This document shows, in pieces, positions 45,560-56,079 of a DNA stretch of 64,000 bases. The position numbers were made by a program, and so were the translations under genes. The stretch covers positions 29,903,921 to 29,967,920 of the forward strand of contig OZ020485.1 in NCBI GenBank assembly GCA_963971405.1, in the 5' to 3' direction. This DNA is from Psococerastis gibbosa (taxonomy: Eukaryota; Arthropoda; Insecta; Psocodea; Psocidae). The notes under the pieces are model-generated. The model was not told the origin of the DNA, did not search any database, and saw only the letters and a list, made by a program, of their open reading frames with translations. The stretch's first letter is position 1. The number at the start of each line of letters is the position of its first letter.

Positions 45560-47385
45560 CACTTATTTTCGATTCTTGACTTACTTGACTTATGGTGGCT
45601 GGGTGGGTCCGGGGGGACCTTTCGCCGCGTACACACAAGCTCGCCATCTCTTTCGGTCATGCGCCGTCTCTCTCCAGCTCTGACGATCAATGCCCGCTTT
45701 ATCTAGGTCGACCATGGCCTGGTCGAACCATCTTCTTCGTGGTCTTCCTCTTCCTCTCTGACCGTCAGGCAAAGCGTCTAGTACTCTTAGAGGTGCTCTG
45801 GAACGTTCCATCCTCGCTACATGGCCAAGCCATTGGAGTCTTCGAGCTCGGAGTTCGGATAGCACATCCGCTGATTTGTATAGCGCATACAGTTCTGCGT
45901 TGTGCCTGATGCGCCATCCTCTCTCGTCCATTACACCTCCAAATATTCTGCGGAGCATCTTTCGTTCGAAGACCATTAGTAGGTTTTCATCCCTTTTCTT
46001 TAGTGCCCAAGCTTCAGCTCCATATAAGAGGACTGGGCGGACTAGGGTCTTGTACAGTCTTGTCTTTGTTGTCCAGGAGAGTAAATGTGATCGGAATAGG
46101 CTACTCGTTTGGAAAAAGGCAACGTTTGCCGCCTTTACACGGCTCTTCACATCTACACTTGTGTCGTTTGTCTCTGTGACCACGGAGCCAAGGTAGCGGA
46201 AATCGCTGACTCGTTCGAAAGAGTAATTGCCAGACTGTGCTTGCTGATGATGCTCTTCTTCCTTACTGAGTAAAAGGTACTTTGTTTTTTCAGCATTTAC
46301 ACTTAGGCCAACAGTGCTGGCTGCTTCTAATATTTTTGTGACCAGAGCTTCCGCGTCTTCTTTTTTGTGTGCTACCACATTTAGGTCATCCGCATATCCT
46401 AGGATCATGATCAGGCCACCTAAGTCTACTCCACAATTCATGTCTCGGACACTCCGTACTACCTTCTCTAGCACCAGGTTGAATAACAGTGGTGATAAGC
46501 CATCCCCTTGCTTTACGCCTGTCTCTACTTGGAAGGGGGCCGACAAGTTTCCCTCGACTATCACTCGCGCTCTAGATCCCATGACTGCAACTTGGGTCAT
46601 TTTCAGTAGTTTCTTTGGGATACCAAATTCGTCTAAGACTCTCCACAGTTTCATTCTCACAATAGAGTCATAGGCTTTGGAAAAATCCACAAAAATGTTA
46701 TGGACATTTAAATTGTATTCCCAGCACTTTTCAAAAATCAATCGGAGGGTAAACAGTTGATCGGTCGTTGATCTGTTTCTCCGAAAGCCGGCTTGATAGT
46801 CGCCTAATACCTCCTCCGCAAACGAGTTCAGTCTACTTAGGATAATGTTGGAAAGTACCTTATATCCAGTGCTCAAAAGCGATATTCCCCTGTAGTTACG
46901 ACAGTCCGATTTGTCCCCCTTTTTGTAGATAGGTGTTATAAGTGCCTCATTCCAGTCATCCGGGATGCGTTCTTCACGCCATATCAACAGTATAAGGTTA
47001 TGCAGCTTCGTCAACAGTGCATCACCACCGTACTTAAACAGTTCAGCCGGGATTTCGTCGGCTCCTGCCGCTTTGTTGTTTTTAAGCTTCTCTACTGCCT
47101 TTCTGACTTCTTCCCAACTAGGCTCAAGCACCATGGGTTCAGCTGTTTGTATTGGTGGGAGGTCTTGGTCACTACTGGATGCAGTGGGTACGTTTAGTAG
47201 GGTTTGAAAATATCTCCTCCATTGGTCCATGGATTCCTGTTGATCTGTAAGTAGGTTCCCATTGTTGTCTTTGATTAATGCTACACGGTCTCTCTGCCCT
47301 TTCATACTCTTAATTGTTCGGTACATCTCCCTACTGTTGTTCACTATTCTGTTTTGTTCTATGCTAGAGACTTTTTGGTTTCAAT
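45560..47385 (-). mobile_element. 5'-truncated RTE-type LINE
   Basis: The element carries the open reverse-transcriptase frame described separately. Reading on the minus strand, the open frame can be followed back to about 47,384 and no endonuclease domain precedes it, so the element is 5'-truncated. Its 3' end is unusual: the stop codon lies inside the short tandem tail (CACCATAAGTCAAGTAAGTC), leaving almost no 3' UTR. The right edge is only about 40 bases from the 3' splice site of the CRAL-TRIO exon at 47,424. Confidence 0.8.
45590..47344 (-). CDS. Reverse transcriptase of an RTE-clade LINE (584 aa, N-terminally truncated)
   Basis: Copies LINE RNA into DNA at the target site. Motifs in order: DEIPAELFKYGG (96-107), RNYRGISLLS (149-158), FVDFSKAYDS with the motif A aspartates (218-227), GVKQGDGLSPLLF (276-288), YADD catalytic motif (317-320), FRYLGSVVTE and, towards the C-terminus, RRLQWLGHVARM and RGRPRRRW, a tail typical of the RTE-like group often annotated in invertebrates. 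No internal stop or frameshift interrupts the frame, suggesting a fairly recent insertion. The first residue used here is a GTG within a longer open stretch, not a real start. The N-terminal endonuclease is missing, so it is not autonomous. Confidence 0.88.
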   Translation of the reverse strand: MNNSREMYRTIKSMKGQRDRVALIKDNNGNLLTDQQESMDQWRRYFQTLLNVPTASSSDQDLPPIQTAEPMVLEPSWEEVRKAVEKLKNNKAAGADEIPAELFKYGGDALLTKLHNLILLIWREERIPDDWNEALITPIYKKGDKSDCRNYRGISLLSTGYKVLSNIILSRLNSFAEEVLGDYQAGFRRNRSTTDQLFTLRLIFEKCWEYNLNVHNIFVDFSKAYDSIVRMKLWRVLDEFGIPKKLLKMTQVAVMGSRARVIVEGNLSAPFQVETGVKQGDGLSPLLFNLVLEKVVRSVRDMNCGVDLGGLIMILGYADDLNVVAHKKEDAEALVTKILEAASTVGLSVNAEKTKYLLLSKEEEHHQQAQSGNYSFERVSDFRYLGSVVTETNDTSVDVKSRVKAANVAFFQTSSLFRSHLLSWTTKTRLYKTLVRPVLLYGAEAWALKKRDENLLMVFERKMLRRIFGGVMDERGWRIRHNAELYALYKSADVLSELRARRLQWLGHVARMERSRAPLRVLDALPDGQRGRGRPRRRWFDQAMVDLDKAGIDRQSWRETAHDRKRWRACVYAAKGPPGPTQPP

Positions 47386-47424
47386 TCCCTAGTCTTAATT
47401 AAAATCCACTCTGATTTTTTTAGG

Positions 47425-50400
47425 ATGAAGAGAAATTGGCTAACAGAACCAGATAACTACATATGTAGCCTACCACAAGAAGACCAAGATGTTGCTAAAA
47501 GGGAACTTCGAGAAGAAGAGTCCATCCGAACTCAAGCCCTCGACAGCTTTCGGCAGTGGATAATGAAAAACCCGAGGATTGATAACTGCAGATTGGATTC
47601 CAACTTCTTGCTTCGATTTCTCCGTTTCAAGAAGTTCAGCGTTACCCAAGCGGAAGCATCCCTAGAAAGGTATCTTCTGCTTCGACAAACGTATTCCTAT
47701 GCATTCAGGGATATGGACATTCGACACACGAGGATGATGGATCTTGTTGACAATGGCGTTGTCTTTTCATCTCCAAACAGGTAAGAAATAAGAAGCCATA
47801 AAATCGTAAAGGCAACTTTTCTCATGAGAAGTACATACAATTCTGTCTCACACTTTAACAGGCTGTTTAAACATTAAATATGTAAATACAAACTATTTAA
47901 GTGTATTCAGTTCCAACATTCCACCAATCTTCGGTAATTCAAGTGCGTGAGAACTTCTTAGAACATGACGGCTTGTTTTAACAGGTAGACCTTGAGATCT
48001 TGCTGAGCGATTATAGACTATATTATAAGAACATGTTCCCTGCTTACATTAGCCTATATGGTCAAGACGGACTAAATTTTTATTATTAACCTTGGAGTTA
48101 GACATTTTAACTTATGATTGATATTAGTCTATGTTTTGATTTTGGAAGATTTGATAGTCTAACATTAATAAGCAATTTTGAAAATAAATATCGGAATTGT
48201 TGTTTCGGTATTATTGGGCAAGAATCTCAGTCGGTGAAATGAAAACCAAATACAAAGTAAGTTTATGCATAAAATAAATTCGTTTACAATGGCAATGGGT
48301 TTTTGGTGGCGCAAATTGTGGGCAAACTAGTCGATAGATTTCGATTAAATTTAGCATGTTCATAAAAATCAATTTTTCTTCTCTGTTTTGTGCTAAGCCA
48401 ATTTTGGGGAGGGGGCGGGGTTCAGACCTTTTTTTTACTATTTATTATTCATATATTCTTACAACCGCCTTCTTCTACCGGACCCTTCAAATATATAGTA
48501 TGTGAATAGGTTCTTCTATGATAAAAATTTGGGGGAGGAGGAGTAAGAGTAACCCCCTCTTCTACCGGGCCAATTGATTGGTGAAGTTACACTTGCATTG
48601 TGTCGTAAAGCACATACCAATTTTTTTTCTCCTGCAAACATTTTACAATCCTTATTGACAATTTCTCTGTTGAATAACAGTCAGTTTTTGTATAGTACCG
48701 GTAATGATAGGCTGACAATCTCATTTCAATCAATTCCTAAAATGTCATACCTGACTTTGCACCGCCATCAACTTACAGTAGATAATGTTGTGGGTTCCCA
48801 TAAACATTCTATTTTTCAGAGATGAATTGGGCAGAAGACTGATAATAGTACGACCTGGAAGATTGGACCCCTTCAAGTACAATAAAGAAGATATATGCAG
48901 GCTTGGGGGAATCGTACACGAGTCACTTATAGAAGATGAACGGTCTCAGGTCAATGGTTTCATTTATCTAACGGACGCAGAAGGTTTCGGGCTACCATAC
49001 ATCACTCTTTTCACCCCGAAAGAGGCAGTGAGGATTGTGAGAAACGGAGAGAGCACCGTACCAATGAGACACAAAGAGGGTCATGGCGTCAATGTACCAC
49101 AAGGGTTCAAAATCGCAATTGAATTTGCAATGACTATTATTTCAGACAAATTGCGGAGCAGAATTCAAGTAAGCAATACGGTCAATTAACATCTATCAGT
49201 GTTCTTAATATACAATATGTCAATATGTACTATCATTCATTCATTCCACTCTCGAGGCTCCAATAGTCCAAAGAATTGTTAACCCCTCACTAATGAACTC
49301 AGGACATGTGTAGTAGTGGTACGGACTTTGACTTTCACCCAAAAGGTTGTTGGTTCAAGTCCTACACTTGCCACATTGTCTCGCCATGCTTCGGAGGACA
49401 TGAGAGAGTGAGAGCAGGCGGTCCAGGGCCTTCCTAGTTGAGTGTAAGAGGGCTTTACAGCCCTAACTCCCCTTGATTGACTTAGTAATAGAAAAAAATG
49501 CATTATTTATTTATTAAGGGTGATATTACTTAGGGTGGCCAGACGAACTCTTGTGAAGAGTATTTATGCTCTTTAACGCTAGAAATCATCTATACTCTTT
49601 TTTTATTTTAGCATATATGCCTTTAATAACTTTATAATTCAATTTAATTAAGAAAAGAAGACCCCTGGAACTCTCCCCCATTTTATAAATTAGAACCCCA
49701 GATTTCCAGGATACTCTTTACTGCTTTTCAAATCGGGCCACCATAGATTACATGGTTACTATGGACATGGTTCAATAGCACAACGCCACACAATTTATAG
49801 TCCATTTGGGGGGAGGGGGTTGTAGTTGGGGGTCAAAATGGAACAAACATAAGTAGAATCGATTAAATAAGAGCGTAATAAATTAACATGCCTATACAGT
49901 GGATTTACTATAAATGTATTCGTCTATGTTTATAGCGTGGGTCTCCAACCACTCTTTAGCCAACTAAATGGAAGCTACAAACATCTTGTTCGTTCCAGAT
50001 TCATAGCACATTGGAATTTGACGATGCTATCAAAAAAATTGATAAAAGGCTGCTACCCGCGGAGTATGGAGGGGAAACACCCATGGCTGAAATGATAGGT
50101 AAGGCTCAAATTGTACTACCATAGGTATTTTATTATTATCATTGATGGGCGCTTTATGGACGTAAGCCAATTTGTAGTCTGGCCCATTGAACCTTGCTCA
50201 GCCAACGACCCCATATTATTGGTAATGTTTCTTAATGAATTCCTAGCCATTGGCAAACTGGTCACTTCTCAATGTCAATGTCGATTGCAAGTGTCACTGG
50301 GTAAGCTCGCTGGGTAAGCTCAGTCGAGCTTACCATTTAAAACGTAACAGGTGTTAATTCGACTTAACCAAGTAGGGGAAATTCTTTTCTTGATAATTAT

Positions 50401-51849
50401 TTAAAGCCTGTAATTATAAAGACAAAGACTTTCACGGCCGCAGTTACGTGATGAAGCAGTAGTAGAATACGGGAGGAAAGCGTATGTCCAAACGTTTCGT
50501 TTGCATATGTGGTCGAAATCTTCAGTGCAAATTCGTAGACTTCTAATATTGTATCTCGGAGGCTCAGTAGCAGCTGTTTGGCCAAGGGGATGTGGACTGC
50601 ACTGATATTTATACCAAGCTTCGGGGTGGTGGGGAGCTACATCAATTTAAAATTCAAGGTTTCAAGGGGTAGGGTAAATAATAGCAGCCGTATTCGGGAT
50701 TTCCAATCATATTATAAGTTTTGAACATTTTCATGAAAGTACAGTAGGGATACATAATCAATATCATTCATGTGCACGTTAGTGTAGTAGTGTAGTGAAG
50801 TAGGCCTAGGCCCTAGGCTATTTATCATGTTACTAAGCAGGAACACTGGCACAATGGAAGTAAGCACAGAATATTGATAACCGGCCAGGCATCAAGACAA
50901 CTTCGATTTGTATTGTTAATTTTTAGGGTCTGATGCAGAAAGTATCTTTTAACTACCGACCATTATGGATTTCTTTCTTTTCTTTTAAATGTAACTACTA
51001 ATGCGAGGGTCTTGAAATCTGGACTGCTATGCTTTTTGTTGATGCACACTGTGAGCAAACTTCTCCGTGAATTTCGGTGAAAATCAGCAAGTGGGTTCAT
51101 AAAAACCATGTCTCAGAATATTTATTTTCTGTTTTGTGCTAAGTCAATTTAAAGGGTTTTACTCCCCCAAAACTAAGAAAGACTAAAAATTATTTCTCAA
51201 AAATGGCTCAAACCTTTTTTTAAATGCTACCATATATATTGTATCTACATAATAGTCTCCTTAAAACAAAACAAACGTCAATGACAAATTCAAATTTGAA
51301 GTAAATTCGACGGTGGAATACCCGCCTAAGTTTGGGCTAACCCAATTTCAACTTCTGCCGGATCCTTCAAATGTGTGAATGGTGGTGTACATGATATGAA
51401 AAAATTGGGTGGGGGGGGGGGGTGAAAATACGACTTAACGCTCTCTTCTCTACTGGGCCATCAATTGAATGGGGCTCAGCAGCCAGTCACAAGCACACAC
51501 GATTTTTTTTAGTACCTACACACCTTAATCGCCACCAAAACCGAGTCCTTTAAAATATGCCCTTTTAAGTTAAGTTGAATATAGAAGAGGGCCTAACTTT
51601 AGTGTATATAAACTCAACATTTACTTATTTCCCTTATTTTCCTCCTCAGCATCTTTTAAGGCCGAACTGGAAGCTAAGAGAGACATAGTCTTGAACAACG
51701 ACAAAATGGCTGTTCGCCTGGATTTTTACAACGACAGAGCAAAGGAAGGTGCCGTCTACGCCCTAAAACACGGCATGTTCAGCAAAGAAGAAACCCAACA
51801 CATAGAAAAAGATCTGTGCGGCAATTTCCGAAAGCTCGAAGTGGATTGA
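47425..51849 (+). CDS. CRAL-TRIO lipid-transfer protein (clavesin / alpha-TTP-like), 4 exons, 334 aa
   Basis: Exons 47425-47780, 48820-49168, 49999-50098 and 51650-51849; GT-AG introns, consistent phases, TGA at 51847-51849. Proteins of this family carry a hydrophobic ligand (tocopherol, retinoid or phosphoinositide) in a closed pocket and act in the cytosol or on endosomal membranes. The N-terminal CRAL-TRIO_N helical part is at about 30-90 (NFLLRFLRFKKFSVTQAEAS, LERYLLL). The SEC14-like ligand domain is at about 105-275 (GRRLIIVRPGRLDP, GFIYLTDAEGFGLPYI, MRHKEGHGVNVPQGF, LPAEYGGE). The C-terminal helix MAEMIASFKAELEAKRD resembles insect tocopherol-transfer-like proteins. The ATG lies one base after a splice acceptor, so a noncoding 5' exon probably exists upstream; it was not found. 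The ligand cannot be told from the sequence. Confidence 0.92.
48290..48430 (+). repeat. Short R1 fragments in CRAL-TRIO introns
   Basis: GTGGGCAAACTAGTCGATAG, GATTAAATTTAGCATGT and TGTGCTAAGCCAATTTTGGG resemble the middle of R1. A similar degraded stretch occurs at about 51,040-51,190 in intron 3 (GTGAGCAAACTTCTCC, AAGTCAATTTAAAGGG), followed near 51,290-51,335 by a half-copy of an M1-like arm (GTGGAATACCCGCCTAAG). Confidence 0.35.
49302..49500 (+). mobile_element. SINE family S1, copy 3 (CRAL-TRIO intron 2)
   Basis: Has the tRNA-like head (TAGTAGTGGTACGGACTTTG; B-box GGTTCAAGTCC) and the S1 body (GCCATGCTTCGGAGGACATG, GGCGGTCCAGGGCCTTCCTA, GTTGAGTGTAAGAGGGCTTT, CAGCCCTAACTCC). It begins about 130 bases after the donor of exon 2. 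Confidence 0.7.
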
Positions 51850-52836
51850 GTGTGTTTTGTATGTATTTTCAAGATATTTGGTACCCATGATCTAAGATTA
51901 TTGATCTTAAATTAAGCATTTAACAGCTTCGGCTCTCAAATGCTATCCAACAACCATATTTTCAAGGCAGCCCTCAGCCCGCTTAAGTTACAATCACCTA
52001 CCACGGGTCTGGTTGCGTTGATTGACTGAATATTTCCTTGCAATTTTCATTATAAGAAGAATTTGGTTTATATCCGTATTTATTCCTTGCTTGGAAAGAA
52101 TGGAGAATTACAATGACTAGAAATGACTTGCAAACTTGGTTTTAAAATTTTTTTATCTACATATACGCGCAGTGGCCCTATTGATTACTCATTTTTGGAA
52201 ACTGCAGGATATGCACAAAACATGCTGACATATTGTAGTCTGGCATCCATACTATTTATTGTATTTTGATTGGTGTTTGATTTTTTTTTAAATAACTTCA
52301 AAGAAAATGAAATGAAAACAATTTGATTCCAAGACACCGCCTGTTATCCATGCTTTGTGCATTATTTAAATAATTGTAATACGAGAAGCTATAAAATACA
52401 CTTACTTTTCAACTTTTTACTTGGTCACCACCACTTCCTCCAAATTCTCGAGAGTGAGGCCTGCCCAGCTAGATGTCGTTTTCTAGCAGGTCGCTCCAAC
52501 GCTTCCTAGGCCTGCTAGTCAGTCCTCCTCTGTTGGTTGGAGCTGCCAGACAGTTGGCGCCGTTCTCGAGGCAAGTATTTGCACAACATGGTCTTTCCAT
52601 TGAAATAGGTAGAAAAACGTCAGTGTCCGCAGAGCTGAAAAATCTGTGGATTTCGGTGTTTTTTCTAATTCACATACTATCTACAATACAATTACAAATA
52701 CTGATCGCATAGTCCACTAGCAAAAGTAATACATGGACAAAGGCAAGAGTTATGTGCATGTAGTATAATACAATTGTTTCTATAGGTCAAATTCATAACA
52801 AATAGTAAAGTAACCTACGTAGTATTTTGAAATTCA
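51850..52836. other. 3' flank between convergent CRAL-TRIO and torsin genes
   Basis: Holds the 3' ends of both transcripts; no AATAAA-type signal is obvious for either. A minus-strand stretch at about 52,430-52,640 reads SRPRKRWSDLLENDI followed by a stop, resembling the GRPRKRW end of RTE-type LINE proteins, and may be a small LINE 3' fragment. Confidence 0.4.
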
Positions 52837-53727
52837 CTATTCATTTTCATTCTCGATGTCAATATATTCAATAAGTTTCATGTCGACCTGTTTGCACCCC
52901 GGTGGTCCACCCACTTCCGCAACTGGCTGCAGTTGTAGATCAATCAGTCTCTCAAGTTCTTCGTCTGGTATTACCAACTGCATCTTTAAAATATCTCTAT
53001 TAAAGCACTTTTTAACTATGTCCCTCCCTAAGTCAGCAAACGAAACATCCATGTAAGGTTCTAAAGAAACCAGTGATTTTTTTAGTATCGTAATTTCCTC
53101 AAACCTTCTTACGGTGCAAACGAGTATTATAAACAATTTAATGTCTTTCTGTCTTGTATGATTGAGCAATGCATCTAACATTTGTACATGACTTTCATCT
53201 ATATCCACTGGACAGTCATCAATTATTAGAAGATTCCAACCAAAAATACTCATTACAGAAAACAAATTCTCTTCTGCCAACTGTGGGGCTGATGTTTTCT
53301 TGGCTTGTCCGGGCCAGGGAAATGTTTCAAAAATTATGGAAGCTGTCAGAGTCTTTCCTACACCTACGCCACCAGTAAAAACAACAAGCTTAGACCTTTC
53401 TGCTTGCAAAGCAAAATTCACAGCACTTTCCAGCGATTCTACAGCAGCATTTTGCCCATATAAATGTCTTTGTAAATGCATCTTTATTGCACCAAATTCC
53501 CAAGTTCTTTGAGTGTACATGTAAAAATATGCAGCCACCGCAAGGACCAATGTAGTCAACCAGTAAAGCATAGTAAATAATCCAATTTTAGGTTTGGACG
53601 AGGTTGACTTGTCAATTCCTCTGTCATTTCTTTTCCTATGTCCGGCCATTCCACTGTCCACACAGTCATTGTCGAATATTGCAGACAGATTACGCCTTCG
53701 AGGAAGTATATGTTTTGAGAATGTCAC
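52837..53727 (-). CDS. Torsin-family AAA+ ATPase, last exon (N-terminus incomplete)
   Basis: A 296-codon open exon preceded on the minus strand by a 3' splice site (ttttcttacag; AG at 53,728-53,729), so upstream exon(s) are missing; alternatively translation starts at the internal Met27. Torsins are AAA+ ATPases of the ER lumen and nuclear envelope. Numbering from the exon start: one membrane segment (about 48-71), LYGQNAAVESL (89-99) as in torsins, Walker A GGVGVGKT (119-126), Walker B LLIIDD (166-171) and the torsin sensor-2 motif GCK (277-279) followed by VDMKLIEYI. The N-terminal membrane anchor is TOR4A-like. Oddities: the Walker B acidic pair is DD instead of DE, and the usual sensor-1 Asn is not in the ILVCTVRR strand (196-208). 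It is convergent with the CRAL-TRIO gene. Confidence 0.8.
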   Translation of the reverse strand: MTFSKHILPRRRNLSAIFDNDCVDSGMAGHRKRNDRGIDKSTSSKPKIGLFTMLYWLTTLVLAVAAYFYMYTQRTWEFGAIKMHLQRHLYGQNAAVESLESAVNFALQAERSKLVVFTGGVGVGKTLTASIIFETFPWPGQAKKTSAPQLAEENLFSVMSIFGWNLLIIDDCPVDIDESHVQMLDALLNHTRQKDIKLFIILVCTVRRFEEITILKKSLVSLEPYMDVSFADLGRDIVKKCFNRDILKMQLVIPDEELERLIDLQLQPVAEVGGPPGCKQVDMKLIEYIDIENENE

Positions 53728-54072
53728 CTGTAAGAAAATTCAAGCATTTGGTATATCACAGTACCTAATTATTAATATTATTATTATTAGACATTTCCCA
53801 TAATAGAGGAAAGTGCGTTAAGCGCACAAATAGCCATAGTCCTAGAGTACAAGCTTGGAGCCTACAAGTAGAACCAAATACAGTGTTGGCCGAAAATCCT
53901 GGAACAAACACGTATATCGCAGTCTCCAAGTTCCAAATTCCCATGATAGTTGCCAATCTTCGATAGAAGTCAGAAGAAGCATTACAAGAAGAAGAAAAGA
54001 GTACAAGGGTAGGTTAAGTAGAAGTACGGTCCATCAGTAATATATTTCATTTGATTTGATATCCAATTCATA

Positions 54073-54835
54073 CAGGGTGCGGCAGCATTATTTCCTTTTT
54101 TTTTTAAAATTGATAAAACCCATTGTAAGAGCCAGAAACTTTTTAATTGATTTTTATAATGTAGGTGCATACTTAAAGTTTTTTTTACATAGTTTTGAAG
54201 ATCAAATCATTTAGATGATGTCCCCTATTGTCGATGCATTGAGTATACCAACTTTTGGTGTTTTTCATGACTTTTTCAAGCATAGCAGGCGTTATCTTAG
54301 CAATTTCATCCTGGATATTGTTCTTTAAATTTTATAGGATCTTTGGACGGTTCCCATAAACACGGGATTTCAAAAAACCCCACAGAAAAAAAGGACAAGG
54401 TGACAAATCGGGAGATCGGGTCGGCCACTGCAAATCGCCCCTGATTGAGATGAAGCGTTCTGGGAACTGTTCCCTCAAAACAACCTGACTGCCTCAATGT
54501 TCTCACGTGATCTAATGGGCTCCAGTTCTTCGTTTTGTCACGCTGGCAGTTTGTCTGAACGTAGTGACCCACAAGGCAATTGATTTCCGGTCCGGAAACA
54601 GGGCTAAATTAAAGTGATCCCGAAAGGCGCTCTGGGTTCCAATCACAGAAAAACCGCTCGAAAAATAAGCCTCCACGGCAAATGCACGCTGCTCCAAGGC
54701 ATGATGGTGACCGAACTGTGCTTCAAAAAAACTTTAAAGTGCCATCTCTCAAACAAGACCACAAGCATTCCGCCACCACATTAACTGACCAAATGGCGCG
54801 CATTACAAATAAGGAAATTATGCTGCCGCACCCTG
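54073..54835 (-). mobile_element. Deleted mariner-like (DUF4817-type) transposon
   Basis: CAGGGTGCGGCAGCATTATT at the left and its near-inverse at the right (AATTATGCTGCCGCACCCTG) bound a 763-bp element flanked by TA. On the minus strand, a helix-turn-helix part is readable (54,512-54,697: MEQRAFAVEAYFSSGFS..., FPDRKSIALWVTTFRQTASV, TKRRTG). Further on, after frame changes, comes the end of a DDE domain (QWPTRSPDLSP, FFLWGFLKSRVYGNRPK). The middle of the transposase is missing, so the element is inactive. Confidence 0.75.
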
Positions 54836-55189
54836 TAGAACTCTCCCCGTTTAAAATACAATGAGATTATTGCATTGGTATACTTCGAGTAGGCATTCTA
54901 ACATCAGGCACATTTTGACCAAACACGTAAGCTACTGTATATCGCTTTTCATACAAAAGTGTTTCACGTATCAAACTTTACTTTATAGTGTATCATCGTA
55001 GACAGGTATCACACACTTTCACCAGAAAAAGTTGAAATTGGATCAGTAGTGTCAAGAGGGTAACCTGAAGGCGGAATTGATTTTCTTGGTCACGAATTTT
55101 CGGCTTCTTAAAGAATAATTGAGTATGAGCATATAAAAACATTTATGTTTTAAAACATGACGGAAGGCAAAGCATTGTTAATGGGCATA

Positions 55190-56040
55190 ATATGCCATAT
55201 CATATTATGAGAAAGTTCCGGTTCCCTTTAGGTTGAGGATGAAGCCTATTGACTTTGGATGGTGCTTACATGCTCCCAGGACTTCAATTTGTAGAATTAT
55301 CACGAGATATGTGCAATCTGAAACCGCTTAAGCATGGAAAACTCTAGGCCGTCCTCGCCGTACGAAAGAAAGGTAATATCAGTGTGTCGCAGGAATCGCG
55401 GAAAATTTTAAGTTAAAGAAAAGAAAGTTAAAATTCCCGGAGCCAACAAAATTTCAGCATGGACAATAAGCCTTCAGCTAACTGGATGTGGCCTGAAGAG
55501 TTTCAGGCCAACAAAGAAGCCTTGTTTATCAAGGAAGAACATAGAGGTTCGACTGAAATTCGCAAAATCCATTGGAATGAAAAGGCCGGGAATCAGCTGG
55601 TTTTCAGCGATGAATCAACATTTAACCTGTTCTATCTATGGTATGAAGGCAGTTACATGGTCTGTCAGTAAAGAAAAACTTGATAAGAAGTATATCCATC
55701 CAACAGTGATACATCGTGGCTGTTCCACCATGGTGTGGGCCTTTAGTCGGAGTTCGCAGTTGGACCACATGTCCGGAATTACGGATCGTTCTATGTATCG
55801 AGACATCCTTAGAGACAATCTTGAGCCATGTGTGTTCCAAAAAATGGTTGTAAAGAAATATTTTTTGCGTGCTAATGATCACAAACACACATCGCAAGTC
55901 AGTATTCTGCGCGGCCTGCAAAAAGTCCTTGCCACAATCTCTTTAAAAACCTACGGGAAATTATTGACCGCGAAGTTCACCAAAAAAACTGAGAAATATT
56001 AAAGAACAATTATTGAGGATCCCCGTTGCAGTACCAGTCC
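55190..56040 (+). pseudogene. Tc1-type transposase pseudogene
   Basis: Several frames together give a recognisable order: CRIITRYVQ, GRPRRTKER (DNA-binding part), HWNEKAGNQLVFSDESTFNL (first catalytic Asp region), KYIHPTVIHRGCSTMVWAFS, ITDRSMYRDILRDNLEP, ANDHKHTSQVS (second Asp region) and LREIIDREVHQKN. Stops and frameshifts separate them, and the segment that would hold the third acidic residue appears deleted. It belongs to the transposon at 53,881-57,710. Confidence 0.7.
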
Positions 56041-56079
56041 TAAGTGCTGCGGTGCTACGAGCCAAAAGAGTCGCACTAA

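Larger units (their letters stand above)
42520..45585. other. Gene-free interval before the RTE-type LINE
   Basis: No exon recognised. It contains a TTTC microsatellite (about 44,256-44,278), an F1 core (44,229-44,302), a SINE S1 copy (44,311-44,500), a TTTATTTA run just after it, and the LINE tail at its right edge. A 110-codon frame at 45100-45432 shows no recognisable family. Confidence 0.5.

Noticed and set aside
45592-47207. Several plus-strand frames of 65-119 codons opposite the LINE
   Set aside because: They are antisense shadows of the reverse-transcriptase frame; the minus-strand frame carries all the conserved motifs.
52473-52712. 79-codon plus-strand frame
   Set aside because: Shadow of a probable minus-strand LINE fragment (SRPRKRWSDLLENDI); no independent support.
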